Counted from the stretch's first letter, positions 24,645 to 33,112 are shown. The stretch: DNA of 64,000 nt from Actinomycetospora lutea (GCF_028737205.1 NZ_JAQZAL010000031.1:1-64000); one strand, 5' to 3'. The notes: generated by a model from the letters alone, not told the origin. Numbers and translations are program-made.

Positions 24645-25822
24645 GCCTCGTCGAGCCCCAGCGCGTCGAGCAGCGTGCGCAGCTTGACGGCGGTCTCGGC
24701 GAGCTCGTCGGGCGGGTGCGAGGCGGGCACGATCCCGGCGCCCGCCCACAGCCGGACCCGGTCGGCCTGCACCTCGCCGCAGCGCAGCGCCATGACCCAC
24801 TCGCCGTCGCCGCGCGCGTCGGTCCAGCCGACCGCGCCGGTGTAGAAGCCGCGGTCGAACGGCTCGATCTCGGTGATCGCGGCGTGCGCGGCGGGCCGCG
24901 GCACCCCGCACACCGCGGGTGTCGGGTGAAGCGCCTGCGCCAGGTGCAGCGCCGACGCGTCGGGGTCGGTGGCGCGCGCCCGCACGGTGGTGGACAGGTG
25001 CCACAGGGTCGGGGTGCGCACGAGCGACGGCCCGGCGGGCACCTCGAGGCCGTCGACGACGGGGCGCAGGCGCTCGACGACGTCGGCGACGACCAGCGCG
25101 TGCTCGTGGCGGTCCTTGTCCGAGGCCAGCAGGTCCTCGCCGCGGCGGCGGTCCTCGTCGGGGTCGGCAGCGCGCGCCGCCGAGCCGGCGAGGGGGTTCG
25201 CGCTCACGGTGCTCCCGCGGCGGGAGAGCAGCAGTTCCGGGCTGGCGCCGAGCAGGGTGCGCGGGGCGCCCGGCCGGTCGGGCGGCAGGTCGACGGCGAA
25301 CAGGTAGCTGCGCGGGTCGCGGCGGGCCAGCTCGCGCAGCATCGGCACCGGGTCGACCGGCCCGTCCGCGATCACCTCGAGCGCGCGGGCGAGCACGACC
25401 TTGTCCAGCGCGCCGGCGGCCATGCGCACCAGCGCCTCGGTGACCATCCCCTCGTAGACGTGCGGGGCCGGCACCGGGTGGGCGGTGCCGGCGAGCGGCG
25501 CGCGGCCGGGGCCGGCGACGAGGACGGCGCCGAGGGGGCCGGCGCGCTCGACGTGCTCGGGCACCACGAGGTGGGCGGGCGCGGCGCGGTCGAAGGGCAG
25601 CGCACCGACGGCGAGCGCGGGGCCGGCGCGCACGCCGCGCAGGTGCGCGAGCACGGCGTCGGCGTCGCCCGTGGGCAGGAGCGTGCGGGTGCCGCGGGTC
25701 AGCAGCGCACCCTGCGGCCCCGAGAACCAGGAGCCGTCGCCGGGCGTCCAGGAGCGGAGCAGCCGCACCGGGTCGGCGACGGCGCCGAGCGGCGCGCGTG
25801 CCGCCGGGCTGGTGCTCGTCAC
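24641..25822 (-). CDS. isochorismate synthase
   Basis: 393 residues, chorismate-utilising fold. Core: LDKVVLARALEV, GASPELLLSRRGSTVSANPLAGS, SDKDRHEHALVVADVVERLRP with the Glu-His pair, TPTLWHLSTTV, LHPTPAVCGVP, and IEPFDRGFYTGAVGW plus GAGIVPASHPPDELAETAVKL. Converts chorismate to isochorismate for menaquinone or a catechol/salicylate siderophore. No other men or siderophore genes are in the window, so the pathway is open. GTG start after GGGGGAAC. Confidence 0.87.
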   Translation of the reverse strand: MTSTSPAARAPLGAVADPVRLLRSWTPGDGSWFSGPQGALLTRGTRTLLPTGDADAVLAHLRGVRAGPALAVGALPFDRAAPAHLVVPEHVERAGPLGAVLVAGPGRAPLAGTAHPVPAPHVYEGMVTEALVRMAAGALDKVVLARALEVIADGPVDPVPMLRELARRDPRSYLFAVDLPPDRPGAPRTLLGASPELLLSRRGSTVSANPLAGSAARAADPDEDRRRGEDLLASDKDRHEHALVVADVVERLRPVVDGLEVPAGPSLVRTPTLWHLSTTVRARATDPDASALHLAQALHPTPAVCGVPRPAAHAAITEIEPFDRGFYTGAVGWTDARGDGEWVMALRCGEVQADRVRLWAGAGIVPASHPPDELAETAVKLRTLLDALGLDEA

Positions 25823-25982
25823 GTTCCCGTTCCCCCTGCCGTGTCGCCCGTCATCGTGGTGCACGAGGCGGGACCACGCCTGTCCGGGACGTCCCCGACC
25901 GGCACCTTCCACCCTCCGCGCCCGCCGACGCCCGGTCCAGCCGGGGAGGGCGTGACGCGCCGCACCGTCATACTCTGGGTAT

Positions 25983-27389
25983 GTGACGACGGACCAGGCC
26001 GACCCGCGGACCGCGCCCTCGCCCCTGCCGCGCTGGCGGGCCGACCTCCGCCTGGGCACCCGCATCGTCGCGATGCGCGCCGGCGGCCTGGCGCTGGCCC
26101 TGCGCGGCGACCCCGTCGCGCGGCTGATGCACCGCCCGTGGCGCCTCGACCCGTACCCCACCTACGCCCGGCTCCGGGCCGACGCCGCGGCCGGGGGCGG
26201 CCTCGCGCGCAGCCGCACCGGCATCCGCGCGGTGGCCACGCACGAGGCGTGCACCGCGGTGCTGCGCGACCGCCGCTTCGGTGTCCGGCTCGCCGACGGG
26301 CGGATGCCCTTCGACCCGCGCGACACGGAGCGATCAGGGGAGCACGCCGATAGGGGAGCTGGCGCCTCAGAGACCGACGACGCGAGCACCGGGGGCGATC
26401 CGACGGATCCCGAGGCCGCCCTGCTCGAGCCGATCGACCTCTCGCTGCTCGGGCTCGACGCCCCCGACCACACGCGGCTGCGGCGCCTCGCCCAGCCGAC
26501 GTTCGCGCCGCGTCGCCTCGAGCAGTACCGCGAGACCGCCCGCGCCGTCACCGGCCGCCTGCTCGACGCGGCCCCGACCGACGCGCCGTTCGACCTGGTG
26601 GCCGCGCTCGCGGCGCCGCTGCCGATCAGCGTGATCTCCGAGCTGCTCGCGATCCCGGACGTCGACACGCCCCGCTTCGCGGCCTGGGGCCGGGTCGTGG
26701 GCGCGGCGCTCGACGGCGTCCGTTCGGTGCGCCACGCGCACGCGCTCTCCCGGGCGACGGCCGACCTGCGCGCGCTGTTCGCCGACCTCGTCGAGCGCCG
26801 CCGCGCCGACCCCGGCGAGGACGTGATCTCCCAGCTCGTGCACGCACTCGACGAGGAGACGCTCACCCTCGACGAGCTCGTCTCGCTGGCCCAGCTCCTG
26901 CTGATCGCCGGGTTCGAGACCACCACCAACCTCGTCGGCAACGCCGTCCGCGCCCTGCACGCGAGCGGGACGTGGGACGACCTGGTCGCCGACGCGGGCC
27001 TCGCCGCCGGGGCGATCGAGGAGACGCTGCGCTTCGACCCGCCGGTGCAGCTCACGGCTCGCTTCGCCCATGAGGACGTCGCGCTCGGCGAGCGGACGGT
27101 GCGCCGGGACACCGGCGTGCTCGTGCTGCTGGCGAGCGCGGGCCGCGACCCCGCCGTGCACCCCGACCCCGACCGCTTCGACCCGCGCCGCGAGCAGACC
27201 GTCGCACACCTCGCGTTCTCCGGCGGCGCGCACTACTGCCTCGGCGCCGCCCTCGCGCGGATGGAGGGCGAGGTCGCGCTGGAGATGCTCGCGCAGCGCC
27301 TGCCCCGCCTGCGTCCCGCGGGACGGTTCGTGCCCCGCGTGGCGACGGTGCTGCGCGGGCCGCGACGCTTCGGGGTGCGGGCGGACTGA
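25983..27389 (+). CDS. cytochrome P450
   Basis: 468 residues. I-helix LLIAGFETTTNLVGN (oxygen-activating Glu-Thr), K-helix ETLRFDPP (ExxR), and heme loop FSGGAHYCLGAALARM with the axial Cys. It is longer than typical because residues about 118-125 derive from a short repeat (GEHADRG) within an Asp/Glu/Thr-rich insert before PIDLSLLGLDAPDHTRLRRL. The GTG lies six bases after TACTCT, suggesting a leaderless mRNA. No ferredoxin gene is adjacent; the substrate is unknown. Confidence 0.9.
   Translation: MTTDQADPRTAPSPLPRWRADLRLGTRIVAMRAGGLALALRGDPVARLMHRPWRLDPYPTYARLRADAAAGGGLARSRTGIRAVATHEACTAVLRDRRFGVRLADGRMPFDPRDTERSGEHADRGAGASETDDASTGGDPTDPEAALLEPIDLSLLGLDAPDHTRLRRLAQPTFAPRRLEQYRETARAVTGRLLDAAPTDAPFDLVAALAAPLPISVISELLAIPDVDTPRFAAWGRVVGAALDGVRSVRHAHALSRATADLRALFADLVERRRADPGEDVISQLVHALDEETLTLDELVSLAQLLLIAGFETTTNLVGNAVRALHASGTWDDLVADAGLAAGAIEETLRFDPPVQLTARFAHEDVALGERTVRRDTGVLVLLASAGRDPAVHPDPDRFDPRREQTVAHLAFSGGAHYCLGAALARMEGEVALEMLAQRLPRLRPAGRFVPRVATVLRGPRRFGVRAD
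26335..26359 (+). repeat. short repeat family B, copy in the P450 gene
   Basis: Contains GGGAGCACGCCGATAGGG with flanking CAG and GAGCT. A 21-base stretch is identical to 32180-32200, and the right part matches 29981-30005 on the other strand. In frame in the P450 gene. Confidence 0.75.
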
Positions 27390-27408
27390 GCGAACCGCCG
27401 GCCCGACC

Positions 27409-27431
27409 GCAGCGAACGGACCGTTCGCTGC
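27409..27431. promoter_or_regulatory. perfect 11-bp inverted repeat
   Basis: GCAGCGAACGG-A-CCGTTCGCTGC, between the P450 stop and the VOC start. With a one-base centre and no U-run it looks more like a dimer-binding operator than a terminator, though a cruciform/terminator role cannot be excluded. Confidence 0.45.
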
Positions 27432-27458
27432 CACTCCTCACCGAAGACGGAGGCCCCC

Positions 27459-27854
27459 GTGCCCGAGCTGCCCTCGATCTCCCATGTCGCGCTGTCGGTG
27501 ACCGACCTTGCGACCAGCCAGCCCTGGTACGAGCGGCTCTTCGGCGTCGAGCCGGCGATGACGCTGTCCGACGGCCCGTTCGAGCGGAAGGTGTTCGCGC
27601 TGGCCGGCGGGCAGCTGTTCGGGCTGACCGCGCACGACGGGGCGCGCTCGGGCGACACGTTCGACGTCGTCGCGCCCGGCCTCGACCACGTCGGCTTCGC
27701 GTGCGCCGACCGGCCCGCGGTCGCCGCGTGGCAGACCCACCTCGACCAGCTCGGCGTCACGCACAGCGGCATCGTCGAGGCCGACTACGGCTGGGCGCTG
27801 TCCTTCACCGACCCCGACGGCAACGCGCTCGAGTTCTTCGCGCTCGCGTCCTGA
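27459..27854 (+). CDS. VOC (glyoxalase/dioxygenase fold) protein
   Basis: 131 residues. ISHVALSVTDLATSQPWYERL opens the first beta-alpha-beta-beta-beta unit, LDHVGFACADRPAVAAWQTH the second, closing with FTDPDGNALEFFAL. Metal ligands His (SHVAL), His (LDHVGF) and Glu (LEFF) are in place. Substrate unknown. GTG start after ACGGAGG. The last 70 bases overlap the convergent FAD monooxygenase gene. Confidence 0.83.
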   Translation: MPELPSISHVALSVTDLATSQPWYERLFGVEPAMTLSDGPFERKVFALAGGQLFGLTAHDGARSGDTFDVVAPGLDHVGFACADRPAVAAWQTHLDQLGVTHSGIVEADYGWALSFTDPDGNALEFFALAS

Positions 27855-29092
27855 CCGCGGCGCGCCCACGCGGGCGCGCGTTCGGGGAGCACGCCGATCC
27901 CGACCAGGTAGGCCGGCACGATCTGCAGCGCCGGCACCTTCTGCAGCAGCCGCACCGGCAGCGGCAGCCGGCCGACGCCCAGCCCGCCGCCGCGCAGGAC
28001 GTTGCGCACCACCACGCGGTGCGCGATGCGCTGCGCGGTCTGGGTGGCGACGGTCGGGACGCTCCGCCGGCGCTGCACGCGGCGGGCGGCGGCGTCGACC
28101 GCCGCGGGGTCGGGATCGCCGGTGGCGAGCACCGGGGCGAGCAGGCGCGCGGCCGCCACCGCGTCCTGCACGGCGAGGTTGATGCCGACCCCACCGACGG
28201 GCGACATCGCGTGCGCCGCGTCGCCGAGGCAGAGCAGGCCCGGCGCCGCCCACCGCCGCAGCCGGTTGAGCGTGACCCGCAGGAGCTTGACGTCGTCCCA
28301 GGTCGTCAGCGCGTCGACCCGGTCGCCGAGCCACGGCGCGGCCCGGCGCAGCTCGTCGCGCAGGGCCTGCACCGGCCCGCGCCGCGCCTCTGCGTCGGTG
28401 CCGCGGGCGATGAGGTAGGCGACCTGGTAGTGGTCGCCCCGGTCGATCATGATGATCATCCGGCCGTCGTCGGTCAGCCGGCCGAGCCCGCCCGCCGGGT
28501 CGTCCTCCTCGCGCGGCAGCCGGAACCACCACACGTCCATCGGCACGTCGAAGTCGCGCTGCGGCAGGCCGGAGCGCTCGCGCACGCGGGAGTCGCGCCC
28601 GTCGCAGGCCACGACGAGGTCGGCGGCGAGCTCGTTCCCCTCGCCCCACCGCACGCCGGTCACGCGCCCGCCCCGGCGGACCAGGTCGGTGACCTCGGCG
28701 TGGCGCACCAGCGTGAACGTCGGCTCCTCCTCGCCGGCGGCGGCGAGCATGTCGAGCAGGTGCCACTGCGGGACCATGGCGACGAAGGGGTGCGGCACCC
28801 CGACACGGCCGAGGAGCGTCAGGTCCCCGATCTGCGCCGGCCCCGCGTCGAGCACCACCCGCACCGACTCGATCGGCTTCCACGGCAGCTGCGTGAAGCG
28901 GTCCCAGAGCCCCAGCTCGTCGATCAGCGTCATCGTCGACGGGTGGACGGTGTCGCCGCGGAAGTCGCGCAGGAAGTCGCCGTGCTTCTCCAGCACCGTC
29001 ACCGCGACCCCGGCGCGCGCGAGCACCAGGCCCAGCACGATCCCCGCCGGCCCGCCACCCACCACCGCGCACGTCGTCCGTTGCTGCGTCAC
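27785..29092 (-). CDS. FAD-dependent monooxygenase (PHBH/UbiH type)
   Basis: 435 residues from GTG 29092. FAD motifs: CAVVGGGPAGIVLGLVLARAG (dinucleotide fold; shown in part), LVVACDGRDSRVRERSG (DG motif) and CLGDAAHAMSPVGGVGINLA (GD motif). Group A flavin monooxygenases hydroxylate aromatic or polyketide substrates using NAD(P)H. The C-terminal tail is Arg/Ala/Ser-rich and overlaps the VOC gene antisense by 70 bases. Confidence 0.87.
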   Translation of the reverse strand: MTQQRTTCAVVGGGPAGIVLGLVLARAGVAVTVLEKHGDFLRDFRGDTVHPSTMTLIDELGLWDRFTQLPWKPIESVRVVLDAGPAQIGDLTLLGRVGVPHPFVAMVPQWHLLDMLAAAGEEEPTFTLVRHAEVTDLVRRGGRVTGVRWGEGNELAADLVVACDGRDSRVRERSGLPQRDFDVPMDVWWFRLPREEDDPAGGLGRLTDDGRMIIMIDRGDHYQVAYLIARGTDAEARRGPVQALRDELRRAAPWLGDRVDALTTWDDVKLLRVTLNRLRRWAAPGLLCLGDAAHAMSPVGGVGINLAVQDAVAAARLLAPVLATGDPDPAAVDAAARRVQRRRSVPTVATQTAQRIAHRVVVRNVLRGGGLGVGRLPLPVRLLQKVPALQIVPAYLVGIGVLPERAPAWARRGQDASAKNSSALPSGSVKDSAQP

Positions 29093-29166
29093 CGCACGAG
29101 CATGCCGGGGAACCGGGCGTTCACGACAGCGCCCCGGCCACACCCTCCGTTCGGCCAGGTCCCGGT

Positions 29167-29187
29167 TGTCGCACGACTAGTGCGACA
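29167..29187. promoter_or_regulatory. candidate operator upstream of the cobalt transporter
   Basis: TGTCGCAC-GACTA-GTGCGACA, perfect 8-bp arms around 5 bases, about 100 bases before cbiM. A further TGCGACA half-site sits at 29198-29204. No cobalamin riboswitch was recognised, so a metal- or B12-responsive repressor is the simplest idea (inference). Confidence 0.5.
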
Positions 29188-29284
29188 GCCGCATCCCTGC
29201 GACACACTGTGCTGCGCTCCACCCGCCCGGGTGGGTCTGCCCGCTCCGTGGGGGTGCCTCGTGGAACCCACCGACCTCGTCGCC

Positions 29285-29962
29285 ATGCACATGAGCGACG
29301 GGATCGTGAACGCGCCGACGTCGATCGTCTTCGGGGTCGTCGCCGTGCTCGGTCTCGCCGTGTGCGTCGCCCGCGCGCGCCGCGACCTCGACGACCGCAC
29401 CGCCCCGATGGCCGGGCTGGTGGCGGCGTTCGTGTTCGCGGTCCAGATGCTGAACTTCCCGATCCTCCCCGGCGTCAGCGGGCACCTGCTCGGCGGCGCG
29501 CTGTGCGCGATCCTCGTCGGGCCCTACGTGGGCGCCATCTGCGTGTCGATCGTGTTGCTGCTCCAGGCGCTGCTCTTCGCCGACGGCGGGCTCTCCGCGC
29601 TCGGCACCAACATCACGAACATGGCGCTCATCGGCACGTTCGTCGGCTACGGGGTCGCGGTCGCGATGCGCCGGATCGCCCTGCGCAGCCGCGGCGGGCT
29701 GGTCGCCACGGCGTTCGTCGCGGCCTGGGTGAACACCGTGGTCGCGTCGCTGGGCTTCGTCCTGGAGTACGCGATCGGCGGCCAGGGGCTGGCGCTCGGC
29801 ACCGTGGTCGCCCTGATGACCGGCTTCCACGCGCTGATCGGGATCGGCGAGGGCGTCATCACCGCGCTCACCGTCGGCGCCGTCGCGTCCGTGCGGCCCG
29901 ACCTCGTCTACCTGACGCGCAGCGCCACCCCGACGCTGCAGTTCAAGGAGGCCCGCGCATGA
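29285..29962 (+). CDS. cbiM: energy-coupling factor cobalt transporter, substrate-binding subunit CbiM
   Basis: 225 residues. The protein must begin MHMSDG at ATG 29285, because in CbiM the N-terminal amine and His2 are metal ligands threaded into the protein. Seven or so membrane helices; conserved NFPILPGVSGHLLGGAL, SIVLLLQALLFADGGLSALG and NMALIGTFVGYG. Takes up Co2+ (or Ni2+). First gene of a tightly coupled cbiMNQO operon. Confidence 0.93.
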   Translation: MHMSDGIVNAPTSIVFGVVAVLGLAVCVARARRDLDDRTAPMAGLVAAFVFAVQMLNFPILPGVSGHLLGGALCAILVGPYVGAICVSIVLLLQALLFADGGLSALGTNITNMALIGTFVGYGVAVAMRRIALRSRGGLVATAFVAAWVNTVVASLGFVLEYAIGGQGLALGTVVALMTGFHALIGIGEGVITALTVGAVASVRPDLVYLTRSATPTLQFKEARA

Positions 29963-30372
29963 ACGGTCCTGGATCGGGTCGAGCTCCCCTGTCGGCGTGC
30001 TCCCGTCAACGCTCTGTCTCCCGTCTGCCGCTGGCCTTCTACGCCGGCTTCCTCGTCGTCGCCCTGCTGCTGGCCGGCGTCGTGTCCTACGCGGCGAGCA
30101 GCAGTCCCGACGGCCTCGACGCGGTGACGCAGACCGGGTGCGAGCTCGACGAGGCCGGCGAGCCGGTCGGCGGGCAGTGCATCGCGCAGAACGCCGGCGA
30201 GCACGCGACCGCGAACAGCCCGCTCGCCGACTACGCGGTCGGCGGCGGCGAGGGCACCGTGGGCATCGCCGGGGTCATCGGCGTGCTCGTCACGCTGGTC
30301 GTGGCCGGGGGCCTGTTCTGGGTGCTGCGACGACGGGGGTCGCGCGACGACACTCCGAGCCGGGTCGAGTAG
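29959..30372 (+). CDS. cbiN: cobalt ECF transporter auxiliary subunit CbiN
   Basis: 137 residues; ATG overlaps the cbiM TGA, after AAGGAGG. Two membrane helices (LPLAFYAGFLVVALLLAGVV near the N-terminus, VIGVLVTLVVAGGLFWVL near the end) flank an extracytoplasmic loop with the PDGL motif. CbiN inserts CbiM's metal-loading loop. The N-terminal 20 residues before the first helix include a copy of repeat family B (antisense). Confidence 0.9.
   Translation: MNGPGSGRAPLSACSRQRSVSRLPLAFYAGFLVVALLLAGVVSYAASSSPDGLDAVTQTGCELDEAGEPVGGQCIAQNAGEHATANSPLADYAVGGGEGTVGIAGVIGVLVTLVVAGGLFWVLRRRGSRDDTPSRVE
29981..30005 (-). repeat. short repeat family B, copy in cbiN
   Basis: On the minus strand reads GGGAGCACGCCGACAGGGG then AGCTC, one base different from the core in the P450 copy. 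It occupies codons about 8-15 of cbiN, ahead of the first membrane helix. Confidence 0.7.
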
Positions 30373-30374
30373 CG

Positions 30375-31139
30375 GTGGCCGCCGGGCACGCCCACCCCCT
30401 CTACCGCGCCGGCGACTCGGTCGTCCACCGGCTCCCGGCCCACGTGAAGATCGTCGTCGCGTTCCTGTTCGTGCTCGCCGTGGTGGCGACGCCCCGCGAG
30501 GCGTTCACGGTCTTCGGCCTGCAGTTCCTGCTGCTCGTCGCCGTCTGGGTCGCGGCCCGCGTCCCGCCGGGCTGGCTCGCGACGCGGGCGCTCGTCGAGG
30601 CGCCCTTCGTCGTGCTCGCGGTGCTCCTGCCGTTCTTCGCCGACGGGCCGCGCGTCGAGTGGTGGGGCATGTCGCTGTCGGTCGACGGGCTGCTCGCCGG
30701 CTGGAACATCCTGGTCAAGGGCACGCTCGGCGTCCTGGTGTCGGTGACGCTCGCGGCGACCACCCCGCTGCGCGACCTCGTCTCGGGGCTCTCGCGGCTG
30801 CGGGTGCCGTCGATGGTGTGCGTGATCGCGACGCTGATGCTGCGCTACCTCGAGGTGATCGCGGCCGAGGCCCGCCGGATGCGCCTGGCCCGCATCTCGC
30901 GTGGCCACGACCCCCGCTTCGTCTGGCAGCTCGGGGCGACCGTGCGCTCGGTGGGCGCACTGTTCCTGCGGTCCTACGAGCGCGGCGAGCGCGTGCACCT
31001 GGCGATGCTCTCCCGGGGCTACACGGGCGCGATGCCCGCCTTCACCACGACCTCGGCGTCGACGGCGACCTGGTCGCTCGCGCTGGTCCCCGCCGTCGCC
31101 GCCGCGCTGCTGGCGGTGTCCGGATACTGGGCCTGGTGA
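30375..31139 (+). CDS. cbiQ: cobalt ECF transporter transmembrane (T) subunit CbiQ
   Basis: 254 residues from GTG 30375. Begins with the AHPLYRAGDSVVHRLPAHVK segment typical of CbiQ, then membrane helices, and the cytoplasmic coupling helix with ARISRGHDPR (EcfT Ala-Arg-Gly-type motif) that docks on the ATPase. Ends in a hydrophobic helix. Its TGA overlaps the cbiO GTG. Confidence 0.9.
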   Translation: MAAGHAHPLYRAGDSVVHRLPAHVKIVVAFLFVLAVVATPREAFTVFGLQFLLLVAVWVAARVPPGWLATRALVEAPFVVLAVLLPFFADGPRVEWWGMSLSVDGLLAGWNILVKGTLGVLVSVTLAATTPLRDLVSGLSRLRVPSMVCVIATLMLRYLEVIAAEARRMRLARISRGHDPRFVWQLGATVRSVGALFLRSYERGERVHLAMLSRGYTGAMPAFTTTSASTATWSLALVPAVAAALLAVSGYWAW

Positions 31140-31867
31140 CCCCTTCTCTGGACGTCTCGGGTCTCGCGTTCGCCTACCCGGACGGTCACCAGGCCCTGTT
31201 CGGTGTCGACCTGCGCATCGAGCGCGGCGAGCGCGTCGCCCTGCTGGGGCCGAACGGGGCGGGCAAGACGACGCTCGTGCTGCACCTCAACGGCGTGCAC
31301 CGCGCCGGCGCCGGCCGGGTCGCGGTCGGCGGGCTGGAGGTCACCCGCGACAACGTCCAGGAGATCCGCCGACGGGTCGGGATCGTCTTCCAGGACCCCG
31401 ACGACCAGCTGTTCATGCCCACCGTCGCCGACGACGTCGCCTTCGGGCCCGCGAACTTCGGCGTCACCGAGCCGGAGCTGTCGCTGCGGGTGAAGGAGGC
31501 GCTCGACGCCGTCGGGGTCGCCGAGCTCGCCGACCGCTCCCCCATGCACCTCTCCGGCGGCCAACGCCGGCGGGCCGCGCTCGCGACCGTCCTCGCGTGC
31601 GACCCGGAGATCCTCGTGCTCGACGAGCCGTCCACCCACCTCGACCCCGTCGCCCGCCGCGAGCTCGCCGACGTGCTGCTCGGGCTCGACCGGACGATGC
31701 TCATGGTCACCCACGACCTGCCCTACGCCCTGCAGCTCTGCCCACGCTCGGTCGTGATCGACGGCGGCGTGGTGGTCGCCGACGGCCCGACCCGCGAGCT
31801 GCTCGCCGACGCGGACTTCCTCGCCGCCCACCGCCTCGAGCTGCCGTTCGGGTTCGCGCTGGGCTGA
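31136..31867 (+). CDS. cbiO: cobalt ECF transporter ATPase CbiO
   Basis: 243 residues. Walker A LLGPNGAGKTT (about 37-47), Q-loop FQDPDDQLF, signature LSGGQRRRAALA (about 140), Walker B ILVLDEPSTHLDP (about 163), switch His in VTHDLPYAL. Powers the transporter. GTG overlaps the cbiQ TGA (GTGA). Confidence 0.93.
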   Translation: MTPSLDVSGLAFAYPDGHQALFGVDLRIERGERVALLGPNGAGKTTLVLHLNGVHRAGAGRVAVGGLEVTRDNVQEIRRRVGIVFQDPDDQLFMPTVADDVAFGPANFGVTEPELSLRVKEALDAVGVAELADRSPMHLSGGQRRRAALATVLACDPEILVLDEPSTHLDPVARRELADVLLGLDRTMLMVTHDLPYALQLCPRSVVIDGGVVVADGPTRELLADADFLAAHRLELPFGFALG

Positions 31868-31887
31868 GCGCGTGCCAGGCTCGCCGG

Positions 31888-32334
31888 ATGGACCTCGACG
31901 ACTTCCGCGAGCGGGCCGCCGGTGAGCACTTCCTGGTCGTCGTGTCGACGGCCCGGTCCGACGGGTCGATCCAGTCGTCCGTGGTCAACGCCGGCGTCAT
32001 GGACCACCCGGTGCACGGGACGCCGATCGTGGCGCTCGTGGCGGCGGGCGGATCGGTGAAGCTCGCCAACCTCCGCGCGCGGCCGTGGATGACGGTCACC
32101 GTCCGGGCCGGCTGGCGCTGGACGACGGTGGAGGGCGCAGGAGAGATCGCCGGGCCGGACGACCCGCTGACCGGCGTGACAGGGGAGCACGCCGATAGGG
32201 TCCCCACCTTGCTGCGCGAGGTCTTCCGCGCCGCCGGCGGGTCGCACGACGACTGGGTGGAGTACGACGCGACGATGGCGCGCGAGCGCCGGGCCGCGGT
32301 GCTCGTGACGCCGAGCCGGATCTACGGCGTCTGA
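31888..32334 (+). CDS. pyridoxamine-5'-phosphate-oxidase-like F420/FMN-binding protein
   Basis: 148 residues. Split-barrel pattern: HFLVVVSTARSDGSIQSSVV, ALVAAGGSVKLANLRARPWM and VTVRAGWRWTTVEGAGEI. This arrangement matches actinobacterial FDOR-type proteins that bind F420 or FMN. ATG six bases after CAGGCT. Residues about 98-104 (TGEHADR) are encoded by repeat family B, replacing what is usually a variable helix. Confidence 0.78.
   Translation: MDLDDFRERAAGEHFLVVVSTARSDGSIQSSVVNAGVMDHPVHGTPIVALVAAGGSVKLANLRARPWMTVTVRAGWRWTTVEGAGEIAGPDDPLTGVTGEHADRVPTLLREVFRAAGGSHDDWVEYDATMARERRAAVLVTPSRIYGV
32180..32200 (+). repeat. short repeat family B, copy in the PPOX-like gene
   Basis: 21 bases identical to 26335-26355 and read in the same frame (GEHADR) in both genes. 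Confidence 0.75.
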
Positions 32335-33065
32335 GGCGCCTCGGGGTCCTGCGGGGCGCCGGAGAGCATCGACAGCGTCCGCACGACGTGCCCCTCGACG
32401 GCGTCGCGCCCCAGACCGAGGCCGGTGAGGGTGCCGGCGCCGTCCTCCTGCTCGAGCAGCGCGAGCAGGATGTGCTCGGTGCCGACGTAGTTGTGGCCCA
32501 GGCGCAGGGCCTGGCGGAACGTCAGCTCCAGCGCCTTCTTGGCCGCACCGTCGAACGGGATGAGCGCGCCGACCTCGTCGGAGCGCGCCGGGAGCTGCTC
32601 GACGAGCGTGCGGCGCACCGTCTCGGGCGAGACCCCGAGCTCCTTCATCGTCAGCACCGCGAGCGACTCCGGCTCGTGGAGCAGCCCGAGCGCGAGGTGC
32701 GCGGGGGTGATCTCGGCGTTGCCGGCGGAGCGGGCCTCCTCCTGCGACGTCACCACCACGTTGCGGGCCCGTGGGGTGAAGCGACCGAAGCCCTCCTCGA
32801 AGTCGATCTCCTCGCCGGAGCCCTTGGGCACGAAGCGCTTCTGGGCGGCCTGCTTGGTGACGCCCATGCGCTTGCCGATGTCGGTCCAGGACGCGCCGGA
32901 GCGGCGGGCCTGGTCGACGAAGTGGCCGATGAGGTGGTCGGCCACCTCCCCGAGGTGCTCGGCGGCGAGCACGGCGTCCTGGAGCTGCTCGAGGGTGTCG
33001 GTGTGGACCGAGGTGATCGCGTGGATGAGGTCGTCGAGGCGGACGGGCGTCGGTGGCGTGGTCAT
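32322..33065 (-). CDS. Clp N-domain protein with helix-turn-helix
   Basis: 247 residues. Residues about 55-76 (SWTDIGKRMGVTKQAAQKRF) are a helix-turn-helix. Two Clp_N repeats follow (about 95-160 and 165-235: FTPRARNVVVTSQEEARSAG, ITPAHLALGLLHEP, LTFRQALRLGHNYVGTEHIL). No AAA+ ATPase. Such proteins may regulate transcription in response to protein damage or act as ClpC adaptors (inference). The ATG is six bases from a -10 box, so the mRNA is probably leaderless. Confidence 0.82.
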   Translation of the reverse strand: MTTPPTPVRLDDLIHAITSVHTDTLEQLQDAVLAAEHLGEVADHLIGHFVDQARRSGASWTDIGKRMGVTKQAAQKRFVPKGSGEEIDFEEGFGRFTPRARNVVVTSQEEARSAGNAEITPAHLALGLLHEPESLAVLTMKELGVSPETVRRTLVEQLPARSDEVGALIPFDGAAKKALELTFRQALRLGHNYVGTEHILLALLEQEDGAGTLTGLGLGRDAVEGHVVRTLSMLSGAPQDPEAPQTP

Positions 33066-33069
33066 GCGT

Positions 33070-33112
33070 CCACCTTAGGTTGACGATGTGGGTATTCGTC
33101 AACCCCAGGTGG
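33070..33112. promoter_or_regulatory. long inverted repeat overlapping the Clp_N-gene promoter
   Basis: Arms 33070-33086 (CCACCTTAGGTTGACGA) and 33096-33112 match at 15 of 17 positions around 9 bases. On the minus strand it contains TTGACG and TAAGGT boxes 19 bases apart, the latter six bases before the ATG. The likely autoregulatory operator of the adjacent helix-turn-helix protein. Confidence 0.6.

Noticed and set aside
27884-27898. 15-base match to repeat family B (GGGGAGCACGCCGAT)
   Set aside because: It encodes a natural GIGVLP segment of the FAD monooxygenase and the match stops at the core; probably chance.
29093-29284. Possible cobalamin riboswitch upstream of cbiM
   Set aside because: The usual GCCACTG-type B12 box was not seen by eye; only a dyad operator-like site is present.
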